Positions 57,240 to 63,830 of a stretch of 64,000 nucleotides of DNA are shown here, one piece after another. The translations under genes were made by a program, and so were the position numbers. The stretch is taken from positions 1,364,001 through 1,428,000 of the forward strand of contig NZ_CP073343.1 in the NCBI RefSeq assembly GCF_024397855.1. Reading direction: 5' to 3'. This DNA comes from Marinomonas rhizomae (GTDB lineage Bacteria > Pseudomonadota > Gammaproteobacteria > Pseudomonadales > Marinomonadaceae). Numbering within the stretch: the stretch's first letter is position 1; the number at the start of each line of letters is the position of its first letter. Under the pieces are notes generated by a model. The model did not search any database and had not been told where the DNA came from. It worked only from the letters and a program-made list of their open reading frames with translations.

Positions 57240-57749
57240 ATGATAGAAACTGAACGATTAATTCTGCTTAAACCAAACCAAAATGATCGGGACGTCATTT
57301 CTGAAATACTCTCGTGCCCAAAACAAACTAAGTACCTTCCAAATGAAGCGCCATATTCACAAACCCAACAGAAAGCGTACTTAGATAAGCGCATTACTCA
57401 TTGGGAAAATAATGGTTTCGGTACTTTTATTATTTGTTTTAAAGATAATCCTCACATCAAGCTAGGTTTTGTTGGTGCTGAATACGCTCCAAACCCAAAT
57501 TATGTAGATATTCGGTTCGGTATCACCAAAGAGTTTGAAGGGAAGGGCTTTGTCACTGAAGCAGCAAGAGCGTTGGCAATTTGGTTTTTCGCTAACACTC
57601 AACACGAAAAGCTTTATGGGGTTTCAATGGTCGATAATGTTGCTTCTAAAGCTGTTCTAAAGAAACTTGGCATGACGCCAGAGAAAAACGTAGACCTTTA
57701 TAATTGCGAAGGGCTGGACAACTATAGCCTAGAGGCACATACGGCATAA
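57240..57749 (+). CDS. GNAT-family acetyltransferase (RimJ/RimL-like)
   Basis: A 169-residue protein starting MIETERLILLKPNQNDRDVI, the typical RimJ/RimL opening, with IRFGITKEFEGKGFVTEAAR (acetyl-CoA loop) and VSMVDNVASKAVLKKLGMTP. The ATG at 57240 is chosen from the family N-terminus; AAAGGG is close to it, and an ATG at 57222 is the alternative. It is alone between two repeat clusters on the boundary of the accessory region, which suggests acquisition. Substrate unknown. Confidence 0.85.
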   Translation: MIETERLILLKPNQNDRDVISEILSCPKQTKYLPNEAPYSQTQQKAYLDKRITHWENNGFGTFIICFKDNPHIKLGFVGAEYAPNPNYVDIRFGITKEFEGKGFVTEAARALAIWFFANTQHEKLYGVSMVDNVASKAVLKKLGMTPEKNVDLYNCEGLDNYSLEAHTA

Positions 57750-57760
57750 TAATCACAGGT

Positions 57761-57810
57761 TGACGCGCAACTTCGTAGCGTCGAACTGACTTCCTCGTAG
57801 TAATCGTAGG
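57761..57810. repeat. Fragment of the distal part of the long repeat
   Basis: GCGCAACTTCGTAGCGTCGA followed by ACTGACTTCCTCGTAGTAATCG matches the end of the long repeat (56865-56906 and 58075-58120). It abuts the next copy, so two units are fused head to tail. Confidence 0.75.
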
Positions 57811-58120
57811 CCGCTTCTTTAGCCCGACGTGGAATTTATGCTCCATTCAAACGCTTTGTATTCCCGACCTTTTTTCCGCTCTGCTGAGCGGGTAACTTTT
57901 GTCCAGAGCCACAAAAGTAACCAAAAGGTCTCTTTGTCGGGCTATCGCCCAAACGTCTCATTTATGTTGTTTAAGATTAGGTTTAGCAACACGACTTTTA
58001 TCGTAAGGCATAGATTGTTTTTGCAGGTTTGAGAGAAGTTATTTTTAACTGACCCTGAAACTCCATAAAGTCGCGCAACTTCGTCGCGTCGAACTGAGTT
58101 TTGTATAGTTAATCGTAGGG
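57807..58120. repeat. Long structured dispersed repeat, copy 2
   Basis: It matches 56591-56906. The hairpin ACTTTTGT/ACAAAAGT (57895-57918) differs from copy 1 by a paired A-T to G-C exchange, so the helix is preserved while sequence drifts. Confidence 0.85.
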
Positions 58121-58139
58121 TGCGATGATGGAGGCACGA

Positions 58140-58175
58140 TCGCTTTATGTAATATAAGAGTGCCGTTGAAAGCGA
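58140..58175. repeat. Hairpin repeat, copy 1
   Basis: TCGCTTT (58140-58146) pairs with AAAGCGA (58169-58175) around 22 bases containing GTGCCGTTG. A second copy at 63513-63548 has CCGCTTT/AAAGCGG with an equal loop. Confidence 0.7.
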
Positions 58176-58245
58176 AGCTTTCATTGTGGGTCGCGTTTTC
58201 TGCTCGACAAACAATGGACCCAGAGCGAATAAAAAACTGTGTTTT

Positions 58246-58261
58246 CTGTCTGTATATACAG
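58246..58261. promoter_or_regulatory. LexA (SOS) box
   Basis: CTGTCTGTATATACAG matches the gammaproteobacterial consensus CTGT-N8-ACAG with an AT-rich centre. A TATAGT hexamer follows about 10 bases later on the plus strand, so the box could overlap a promoter. No SOS gene or integrase is directly downstream. Confidence 0.6.
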
Positions 58262-58320
58262 TTTATTTTTTTATAGTGTACTTTCTTGCGCGTTTAGCTA
58301 TTTTAAATAAACTAGTTGTA

Positions 58321-58361
58321 CGCGTTTTGTACTGGTAGAAAATAAGAAAGTCTTTTAGTAT
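58321..58361. repeat. Leader-like 40-bp repeat, copy 2
   Basis: It matches 57125-57164: CGCGTT, CTGGTAG, TAAG, then AAGTCTTTTAGTAT. It lies about 200 bases before the start of the interrupted gene. Confidence 0.7.
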
Positions 58362-58564
58362 CAATGGATAAGAATATCCGCAACAGAAATAACGCGCTGT
58401 GGATAAATGAAATAACACGCATGCTCGTTTTTACAGTTTAAGCTTTTGTTGGTATCTCTATTAATGGCTTTATAGTCAGTGACTTATAGTGATGTTAAGA
58501 AAGTTTTAAATATGTGTAAACACGCATGCGTATTAATAAAATGTTAGCCACTCAAGGAGTTATA

Positions 58565-59107
58565 GTGAAGTTCCAGATACCAAGCAAAAAAACTGGATAT
58601 TATCCGGAAGTCATTTCACTGCTCAAAAACATGGAATGTTCAAATTCTGGACACAGTGAGTTAGGCCTGAATCATCCTGCGGATGTTTTCTATTTCTCAT
58701 TTTTAGAAGTGATTGATAGCGCGAAGAGGTTGCTGGAAAGATTGAGTAGTGATGCTTTAAAGAGAAAGGAGAGCCACGCCTATACACCTGACAATCTCGA
58801 GGACTACAGAGTAGATATATTTAATCTTATATTCTTTTCTGCAAATTTCATTGAGGCCTGCCAATCTATCTTAAAGTCGGTGCTACATAAGGATGAAAAA
58901 TTTACTAAGGCATCAAGAGAATTTAAAGATCTAACTTCATCTTATCGAGCCCATGTCTCAAAAATAATAAATGAGATAAAGCATAAGCATAGAAGGGTGA
59001 GGCCATTTTCATCATCATGGGATGCTAACTTGGTTGTTGGATACTATATAGAGGGTGTTCTCCCTGGAGGCACATTAGGGGCTGATGAATCGCCACTAAT
59101 TAGCTAG
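58565..59107 (+). pseudogene. 5' part of a cassette-type gene interrupted by IS3 element
   Basis: The N-terminal part of a protein of unknown family. GTG 58565 with AAGGAG five bases upstream is the likely start; ATGs at 58526 and 58541 are in frame. The native sequence runs to 59085, then the frame enters the insertion sequence and stops at 59107. It is helical, with FYFSFLEVIDSAKRLLERLS and FNLIFFSANFIEACQSILKSVLH. Removing the element and one TGA joins it in frame to 60320-60716, giving about 305 residues. Confidence 0.8.
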
Positions 59108-59149
59108 ACACCTTTTAGTTAGATAAAATGATCTAATTGAGAGGTATTT

Positions 59150-59428
59150 ATGAGCAAAACACGTTACCCAGAACAATTCAAAATTGAAGCGGTTAAGCAA
59201 GTGACTGAAGCAGGCTTTAGTGTTGCTGAAGTCGCTAATCGCTTAGGCACCACCACTCACAGTTTATACGCTTGGATTAAACGATATGGCCCTGAGGCAG
59301 AATCGTTTGCAGAGGCTTCTGCTGAGTCGAGCGAGATCCTTCGTCTTCGGAAAGAACTCAAGCGAGTGACGGAAGAGCGCGACCTGTTAAAAAAAGCCGC
59401 GGCGTACTTCGCAAGCCACCCAGACTAA
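59150..59428 (+). CDS. IS3-family transposase OrfA
   Basis: A 92-residue protein: helix-turn-helix YPEQFKIEAVKQVTEAGFS and VANRLGTTTHSLYAWIKRYG, then a leucine zipper (EILRLRKELKRVTEERDLLKKAA). AGAGG precedes ATG 59150. The slippery heptamer A-AAA-AAA at 59389-59395 lies before its stop and would send a fraction of ribosomes into orfB. Confidence 0.93.
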   Translation: MSKTRYPEQFKIEAVKQVTEAGFSVAEVANRLGTTTHSLYAWIKRYGPEAESFAEASAESSEILRLRKELKRVTEERDLLKKAAAYFASHPD

Positions 59429-60306
59429 GATACGCCTTTATCAGGGACCACTGTGCCGATTTTTCAGTAAGGCGACTGTGTAATCTCTTCGATGTTCATC
59501 CCAGTGGCTATTACGTTTGGTTGAAAGAGCCAAAATCAAAACTTGCTAAGGAAAATGAACGGCTAACAGGTCTTGTTAAACAACTTTGGCTGGAATCGGG
59601 TTGTGTCTACGGTTATCGAAAGATCTATCAAGACCTGAGATCCTTGAATGAATCTTGTGGTATTAATCGAGTGCATTATCTGATGCGAAGAGCAGGCCTT
59701 AAGGCTCAGGTGGGTTACCGAAAGCCTAGAGCTCGGTCAGGAGAAACACATACAATAGCCAACAATGTGCTTGAAAGACAGTTTAATCCAGAAAGCCCGA
59801 ATACAGCGTGGGTTACAGATATCACCTATATCCGAACTCACGAAGGCTGGCTATATTTATCTGTCGTGCTTGATCTCTATTCCCGTCGAATAATAGGCTG
59901 GAGCATGGGACCAAGAATGGTGAAGGAACTTGTTCTTGATGCACTGATGATGGCTGTGTGGAGAAGAAAATCAAAGCAAAGGGTAATAATCCATTCAGAC
60001 CAAGGCAGTCAGTTTACGAGCTATGAGTGGCATAGATTTTTGGACGATCACAATTTACAAGCCAGCATGAGTCGACGTGGGAACTGTCATGATAATGCTG
60101 TTGCTGAAAGCTTTTTCCAGCTTTTAAAGAGAGAGCGAGTGAAGCGAAAGATTTACTCGACAAGGGGCGAAGCCAAACAAGACATTTTTAATTATATAGA
60201 AATGTTTTATAACCCTGTCAGACGCCATAGCGCTAATGATATGTTGTCACCTGTTGAGTATGAGAAACTGTTCGAAAAGATGACTGAGAAGTGTCTACTG
60301 AACTAG
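59395..60306 (+). CDS. IS3-family transposase OrfB (made by -1 frameshift)
   Basis: The catalytic part, read after the -1 shift at 59389-59395, giving an OrfAB fusion of about 385 residues. LRYAFIRDHCADFSVRRLC opens it; CVYGYRKIYQDL is the HTH_21-like region; the integrase DDE residues are in AWVTDITYI, IIHSDQGSQFTS and CHDNAVAESFFQ. The stop at 60306 is inside the right inverted repeat. A separate ATG at 59521 would give only a truncated protein. Confidence 0.93.
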   Translation, partial: SRGVLRKPPRLRYAFIRDHCADFSVRRLCNLFDVHPSGYYVWLKEPKSKLAKENERLTGLVKQLWLESGCVYGYRKIYQDLRSLNESCGINRVHYLMRRAGLKAQVGYRKPRARSGETHTIANNVLERQFNPESPNTAWVTDITYIRTHEGWLYLSVVLDLYSRRIIGWSMGPRMVKELVLDALMMAVWRRKSKQRVIIHSDQGSQFTSYEWHRFLDDHNLQASMSRRGNCHDNAVAESFFQLLKRERVKRKIYSTRGEAKQDIFNYIEMFYNPVRRHSANDMLSPVEYEKLFEKMTEKCLLN

Positions 60307-60319
60307 TGGCGATTCATGA

Positions 60320-60716
60320 TCCACTAATTCATGATGACTTCCATGGAATGAAAACGGGGTTCTCTTTAAATAGAAACATCCCATATCACTTGATTAATAC
60401 ATACTTTGTTTCGAGCGCTCTGAGTAGCGTACTTGTTAAGTATTCGGGATTAAATAGTAGCGAATGCAATAATTTTAGTTCCGACGAAATAAAAAAATGT
60501 TTTGATATGCTTTCAGATTTACCTCTTTTATTTTTTCCAGATGAAATTGAAATGAAAGTGCCTTCGATTAAAAGAAATAAAGCAGAAGGGTTTTCTTTGG
60601 AGCTTCCCAGTGGACGCAAGATTGGGAATAGAAGGCCGCATATTATGAACATTGCGCTGTCAAAAAGAATTGGCCTTCAAGCCAGAAGTTTTTCGCTGCC
60701 ATATTTCAGAGGCTAA
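60320..60716 (+). pseudogene. 3' part of the interrupted cassette-type gene
   Basis: It continues the frame of 58565-59085: after the joint the protein reads DPLIHDDFHGMKTGFSLNRN, then SALSSVLVKYSG and a C-terminal GFSLELPSGRKIGNRRPHIM. No recognised family. The stop codon TAA lies within the first core of the following attC site, a typical arrangement for integron cassettes. A GTG at 60291 inside the IS would allow a truncated product but has no purpose. Confidence 0.8.
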
Positions 60717-60782
60717 CAAACGCATGTTGTCGGTCTTGTTTTCTGCTGCGCTCCAAACCAGCCGCAAATGCGGGCGTTAGCT
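60711..60782 (+). other. Integron attC site A
   Basis: Core R'' GGCTAAC (60711-60717) and R' GTTAGCT (60776-60782) are near-complementary, with inner arms around CGCATG and AAATGCG pairing, 72 bp in all. The upstream gene ends inside R''. Cores deviate from RYYYAAC/GTTRRRY at one base each, but AAC and GTT are intact. Confidence 0.75.
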
Positions 60783-60840
60783 GTACCACCCCTTCGTAGT
60801 TTGTAGTGAAGGATCACCTAAAGTAAAAATGGAGAAAACT

Positions 60841-61263
60841 ATGAGTATTACTGATAAAGATGTAGAACAAGCAAAAGAGGACACTAAGCAGGCACTAGTT
60901 GAATATGGCTTTGCAGAGTCATCTGGAGAGGTGGATGTTAGTTATATAACGAAAGAGCTTTTGACTCTTTATGAATCTGCTGAAGATAAAGACGGGGACT
61001 GTAAGGGAGTATGTAAAGACATGGGTGAGGAGCTAGAAAAAGAGGGGGGTTCTCTTGCAAATAATTACCCGTGCTATATTGGTCATACTCCCGTCCATAA
61101 AGGGGGAAATAAATGGCAATATCAAAATAACAATACTAGCAATGGCTGCGACAGAAAGGAGCATCTATGTGGTAGTGGTAAAGTGTGGAGTGCCAAGTGC
61201 AATAAGATAATGAAAGATAGATATTGTGCAAATGGCAAAAAAGGATTTTTAGGCTGGCCATAG
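60841..61263 (+). CDS. Cys-rich cassette protein of unknown function
   Basis: A 140-residue protein with no signal peptide. The N-terminal 60 residues are acidic and helical; the remainder holds seven Cys in pairs (DCKGVC, PC, CDRKEHLC, CNKIMKDRYC), suggesting metal binding or disulfides. GGAGAAA precedes ATG 60841; an ATG at 60829 is in frame. It is the only gene between attC sites A and B. I recognise no family. Confidence 0.65.
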   Translation: MSITDKDVEQAKEDTKQALVEYGFAESSGEVDVSYITKELLTLYESAEDKDGDCKGVCKDMGEELEKEGGSLANNYPCYIGHTPVHKGGNKWQYQNNNTSNGCDRKEHLCGSGKVWSAKCNKIMKDRYCANGKKGFLGWP

Positions 61264-61264
61264 C

Positions 61265-61320
61265 AGCTAACAAGAAAATTCAGCCGACCGCGTATGCGGC
61301 GGCTGATTTTGGCGTTGGCA
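61265..61320 (+). other. Integron attC site B
   Basis: R'' AGCTAAC (61265-61271), R' GTTGGCA (61314-61320). Between them AAAAT-T-CAGCCG-A-CCGC pairs with GCGG-CGGCTG-ATTTT around GTAT, leaving two unpaired bases (T and A) on one strand, the extrahelical bases that integrases read. This is the clearest attC of the set. Confidence 0.88.
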
Positions 61321-61341
61321 CTCATTTAAATCGGAGAGTTC

Positions 61342-62175
61342 ATGGATTTTTTAAAAGGCGCAAAGGATTTTGCGAGAAACCCGCTAGGAATTATTGCTCT
61401 ATTTATATCACTTATTTATGGCTTCGCGAGCCTGCTCCTTGACTCCGCAGCCGAAAAATTGACAGTGGCAGAAAGATGGCCTCTGATATTTTTTATTGTT
61501 GCGTTTCCTATCATGGTTTTGATTACGTTCTATAAACTGGTCACTAAGCACCATGGTAAGTTGTACGCCCCGGGGGACTTTAAGGATGACAAATCATTCT
61601 TAAGAACATTAACCCCGGAGGAGCAGGAGAAGAGACTAGATAAGGAAGTTAAGGAATCCCTCGGTGATGACTCAACACCTGACGATCAAACTCTCCCGAA
61701 TTCAACTAGAAATACTAGCGCTGCTGTTAATAATTCTAGCGAAAAGGACGAGAGTGAATCTCGACAAGAAGAACACAGACGTTTTCGAGAGGAGCTGAGA
61801 GATATTGAGAAGGCTGTTATTAAATCTATCTCATCGGAATTTAATGTTAAAGCTGACGAGAATGTTGGTATTGGGGGTACTGAAGCGCAGTTTGATGCAT
61901 TTCTACAGATGCTAAGTGGCAAGGCTACATTTCTTGAAGTAAAAGCAATCAGAAGCTTAAGTCATGGTTTTGGCATGATCGACAGGCTTTTGTATAACGC
62001 AGTTGTAGCAGACAAATTTTTTGAATCTAACTTTAAGTTAATTATTGCTGTTGTTTACTACTTTGAAGAATCGGAGCTTGCGAGAGTAGAGAGGTTCTGG
62101 AAGCGTAGAGTAGAAAAATGCCCTGCAAATATAGAGCTGCGATTTATCCCACGAAACAAAGTAACAAATGCCTAA
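61342..62175 (+). CDS. Membrane-anchored cassette protein with PD-(D/E)XK-like motif
   Basis: A 277-residue protein: two membrane segments (residues about 15-33 and 47-66), a charged, Ser/Asn/Asp-rich linker with a coiled coil ([17 protein letters not shown]), and a C-terminal domain in which AQFDAFLQM and ATFLEVKAI place Asp 185, Glu 199 and Lys 201 as in PD-(D/E)XK nucleases. The nuclease reading is inference from this motif. GGAGAG precedes ATG 61342; the stop TAA lies in the R'' of attC site C. No family recognised. Confidence 0.65.
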   Translation: MDFLKGAKDFARNPLGIIALFISLIYGFASLLLDSAAEKLTVAERWPLIFFIVAFPIMVLITFYKLVTKHHGKLYAPGDFKDDKSFLRTLTPEEQEKRLDKEVKESLGDDSTPDDQTLPNSTRNTSAAVNNSSEKDESESRQEEHRRFREELRDIEKAVIKSISSEFNVKADENVGIGGTEAQFDAFLQMLSGKATFLEVKAIRSLSHGFGMIDRLLYNAVVADKFFESNFKLIIAVVYYFEESELARVERFWKRRVEKCPANIELRFIPRNKVTNA

Positions 62176-62247
62176 CAAGCTGCGGCACGGTGACCGCTTT
62201 TCCGCCGCGCTGCGGCTTCAAATCGGCACGTGTGCCGAGCGTTAACC
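62170..62247 (+). other. Integron attC site C
   Basis: R'' GCCTAAC (62170-62176) fits RYYYAAC fully; R' GTTAACC (62241-62247). Inner arms CGGCAC and GTGCCG pair. Total 78 bp, with a GC-rich centre (GCCGCGCTGCGGC). Confidence 0.82.
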
Positions 62248-62261
62248 CTCACTGGAGTCGT

Positions 62262-62732
62262 ATGAAATTATCGTTAATCGCAGCAGTATCTGAAAATGGT
62301 GTAATAGGCTCAGGCTTAGATATACCTTGGTCTGTTAAAGGTGAGCAGTTGCTGTTTAAAGCTATGACATATAATCAATGGTTAATTGTTGGTAGAAAGA
62401 CTTTTGAGTCTATGGGGAAGCTCCCAAATAGAAAGTATGCGGTAATTACTCGCTCTGAGTTAAAATCAGACGATAAAGATGTATTCTATTTTTCATCAAT
62501 TGATAATGCATTATCTACACTGAAAAATGTTACCGACCATGCATTCGTGTCTGGCGGCGGAGAAATTTATAAAGCACTTATCCATCGTGCTGATACATTG
62601 CACATATCGACAGTCCATACAGATATTGACGGTGATGTGTTTTTTCCTCAAGTTCCTGATGGCTATAGTGAAGTATTCAAACAACGATTTAGTTCAAACT
62701 TAGATTATACGTATCGCATTTGGCAAAAGTAG
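62262..62732 (+). CDS. dfrA: DfrA-class dihydrofolate reductase (integron cassette)
   Basis: A 156-residue dihydrofolate reductase. [50 protein letters not shown] and [12 protein letters not shown] agree with the trimethoprim-insensitive DfrA1-group enzymes as I recall them, and differ strongly from chromosomal FolA. Length equals that of DfrA1-type proteins within a residue. CTGGAG precedes ATG 62262, 15 bases after attC site C, a typical cassette start. It would keep tetrahydrofolate synthesis running when FolA is inhibited; actual resistance is inferred. Confidence 0.9.
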   Translation: MKLSLIAAVSENGVIGSGLDIPWSVKGEQLLFKAMTYNQWLIVGRKTFESMGKLPNRKYAVITRSELKSDDKDVFYFSSIDNALSTLKNVTDHAFVSGGGEIYKALIHRADTLHISTVHTDIDGDVFFPQVPDGYSEVFKQRFSSNLDYTYRIWQK

Positions 62733-62830
62733 ATTTAGCCATAAGAAGCGGTGGCAGTTTTGGAGATAGAGTTTTATCCGTCCCAAACAACTCTAAGAAT
62801 CCCAGCATTCCACATCAAACTGGAGACAAA

Positions 62831-63334
62831 ATGGATTTAGTCTTACCATCTTCAAAATGTATCCAAAGTTATAACGAGTACATCGAAGAGTTGGGTGATG
62901 AAGTTCGTTACCCTTTTCCTATGGGTTTTGATCATCAAGATTTTGATGCACTTTTAGTTAAGTTGTCTGATTTTTCCTTGGGTATAAATCTACCTGACGG
63001 TTTTGTGCCAAGTACAACCTTGTGGCTGGTTGAAGGCGATCAGTTGCTTGGTGTGACTAATTTACGTCATTACCTAAATAACGCTATAGAAGAGTGTGGT
63101 GGTCATATTGGGCTAGGCATTCGTCCGTCTTATCGAGGCAAAGGTTTGGGTAAGTTGTTAATGAAGCTGTCGATAGCAAAGCTTAATGCTATGGACGTAA
63201 GTGCTGTTCATATTCACTGCTATAAAGATAACTCCGCATCGGCCAATACGATTATTGCGAATGGCGGCGAGTTAAGTTCTGAGCTGGCTTTGGGTGATAA
63301 AGTGGTTCATAGATATCTGGTAATGAGTTCTTAA
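62831..63334 (+). CDS. GNAT-family acetyltransferase (cassette gene)
   Basis: A 167-residue acetyltransferase. GGHIGLGIRPSYRGKGLGKLLMKL is motif A with the acetyl-CoA loop; VHIHCYKDNSASANTIIANGG is motif B. The start ATG 62831 is behind ACTGGAGAC, like the other cassette leaders; the frame extends upstream into dfrA but without support. No attC separates it from dfrA 98 bases upstream. Substrate unknown; such enzymes are frequent in integrons. Confidence 0.82.
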   Translation: MDLVLPSSKCIQSYNEYIEELGDEVRYPFPMGFDHQDFDALLVKLSDFSLGINLPDGFVPSTTLWLVEGDQLLGVTNLRHYLNNAIEECGGHIGLGIRPSYRGKGLGKLLMKLSIAKLNAMDVSAVHIHCYKDNSASANTIIANGGELSSELALGDKVVHRYLVMSS

Positions 63335-63512
63335 TAGCGTTCGCTAATATGACTTGAGGAATTATGAAATTTTACCGTGCTGAACAATATCAAGCGTCTT
63401 GAAAATTTATTTTCATCTGACCCCAATATCTAAGACACTCCATAAAGCCGCGTAATCGGGATTGAGTATTAATAATGCTGTTTTTTTGTAAGGCTTGATA
63501 ACGGAAGTATGA

Positions 63513-63548
63513 CCGCTTTTTGTGATATAGGAGCACCGTTGAAAGCGG
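63513..63548. repeat. Hairpin repeat, copy 2
   Basis: CCGCTTT (63513-63519) pairs with AAAGCGG (63542-63548) around a 22-base loop with CACCGTTG. It matches 58140-58175, where the outer pair is T-A instead of C-G. Confidence 0.7.
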
Positions 63549-63747
63549 GTCATGTCATAAAGCCTGAGGGAATGGCTTGCCTTGCTGATGAAATCACGCT
63601 ACAAAAGAACAAATAAATAATCAACATAGCGGCGATCAAAGGCCATCTGAAGAGGAACCCTCCAAACAGTCTTTGGTGTTTAGCGATTTATTTAACAGGG
63701 AAGTCCTACCATGAAAAAAGCAAATCCCCTATATAGACAACGCAGCC

Positions 63748-63804
63748 GTTCAACAGTGGGTTATAACCGCAGCTACGCTGCCGTATAACCCTTAATTGTT
63801 AGCT
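63748..63804 (+). other. Integron attC site D
   Basis: R'' GTTCAAC (63748-63754) fits RYYYAAC; R' GTTAGCT (63798-63804) is identical to R' of site A. GGGTTAT-A-AC-C-GCAGC pairs with GCTGC-C-GT-ATAACCC, again with an unpaired base on one strand. Total 57 bp. Confidence 0.85.
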
Positions 63805-63830
63805 CACTTAATTACACTGGAGTCCAAATT

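Larger units (their letters stand above)
57750..58564. other. Repeat-rich spacer with LexA-type box, no gene seen
   Basis: About 800 bases: a short repeat fragment (57761-57810), a second copy of the long structured repeat, a hairpin repeat (58140-58175), a LexA-type box (58246-58261) and the second leader-like repeat (58321-58361). I find no integrase-like frame on either strand. Confidence 0.7.
59086..60316 (+). mobile_element. IS3-family insertion sequence (IS3/IS51-like), 1231 bp
   Basis: Left end TGAATCGCCACTA (59086-59098) plus TAGACAC (59105-59111) is mirrored at the right end, where the complement reads TGAATCGCCACTA then TAGACAC, ending at 60316. TGA directly precedes (59083-59085) and follows (60317-60319) the element, a 3-bp target duplication as expected for IS3. 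It encodes orfA and a frameshifted orfB, both complete, so it may still be active. Confidence 0.93.
63335..63830. other. Non-coding end of cassette 3 and start of cassette 4
   Basis: About 500 bases after the acetyltransferase. They hold a diverged fragment of the dispersed repeats (ACTCCATAAAG near 63435, hairpin at 63513-63548), attC site D, and the leader of the last ORF. A 25-codon frame beginning MKKANPLYRQRS overlaps attC D and is probably not a gene. Confidence 0.6.

Noticed and set aside
56500..58214. Open frames inside the repeats (for example 56500-56793, 56806-56994, 57829-58032, 57942-58214)
   Set aside because: They are translations of the dispersed repeats, have no ribosome sites, and the two repeat copies give similar peptides only because the DNA is repeated.
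57750..58564. Possible integrase remnant or attI left of the array
   Set aside because: No frame with tyrosine-recombinase motifs on either strand and no core site that I can pair; only the LexA box hints at it.
59105..60297. Shorter insertion-sequence limits at TAGACAC ends
   Set aside because: These ends lack a target duplication; the outer ends TGAATCGCC give matched repeats, a TGA duplication and an in-frame restored gene.
62118..62261. N-terminal extension of the dfrA frame
   Set aside because: It reads through attC site C; the DfrA N-terminus [10 protein letters not shown] and a ribosome site fix the start at 62262.
63711..63788. 25-codon frame beginning MKKANPLYRQRS
   Set aside because: Most of it is the attC D palindrome; no independent evidence for translation.
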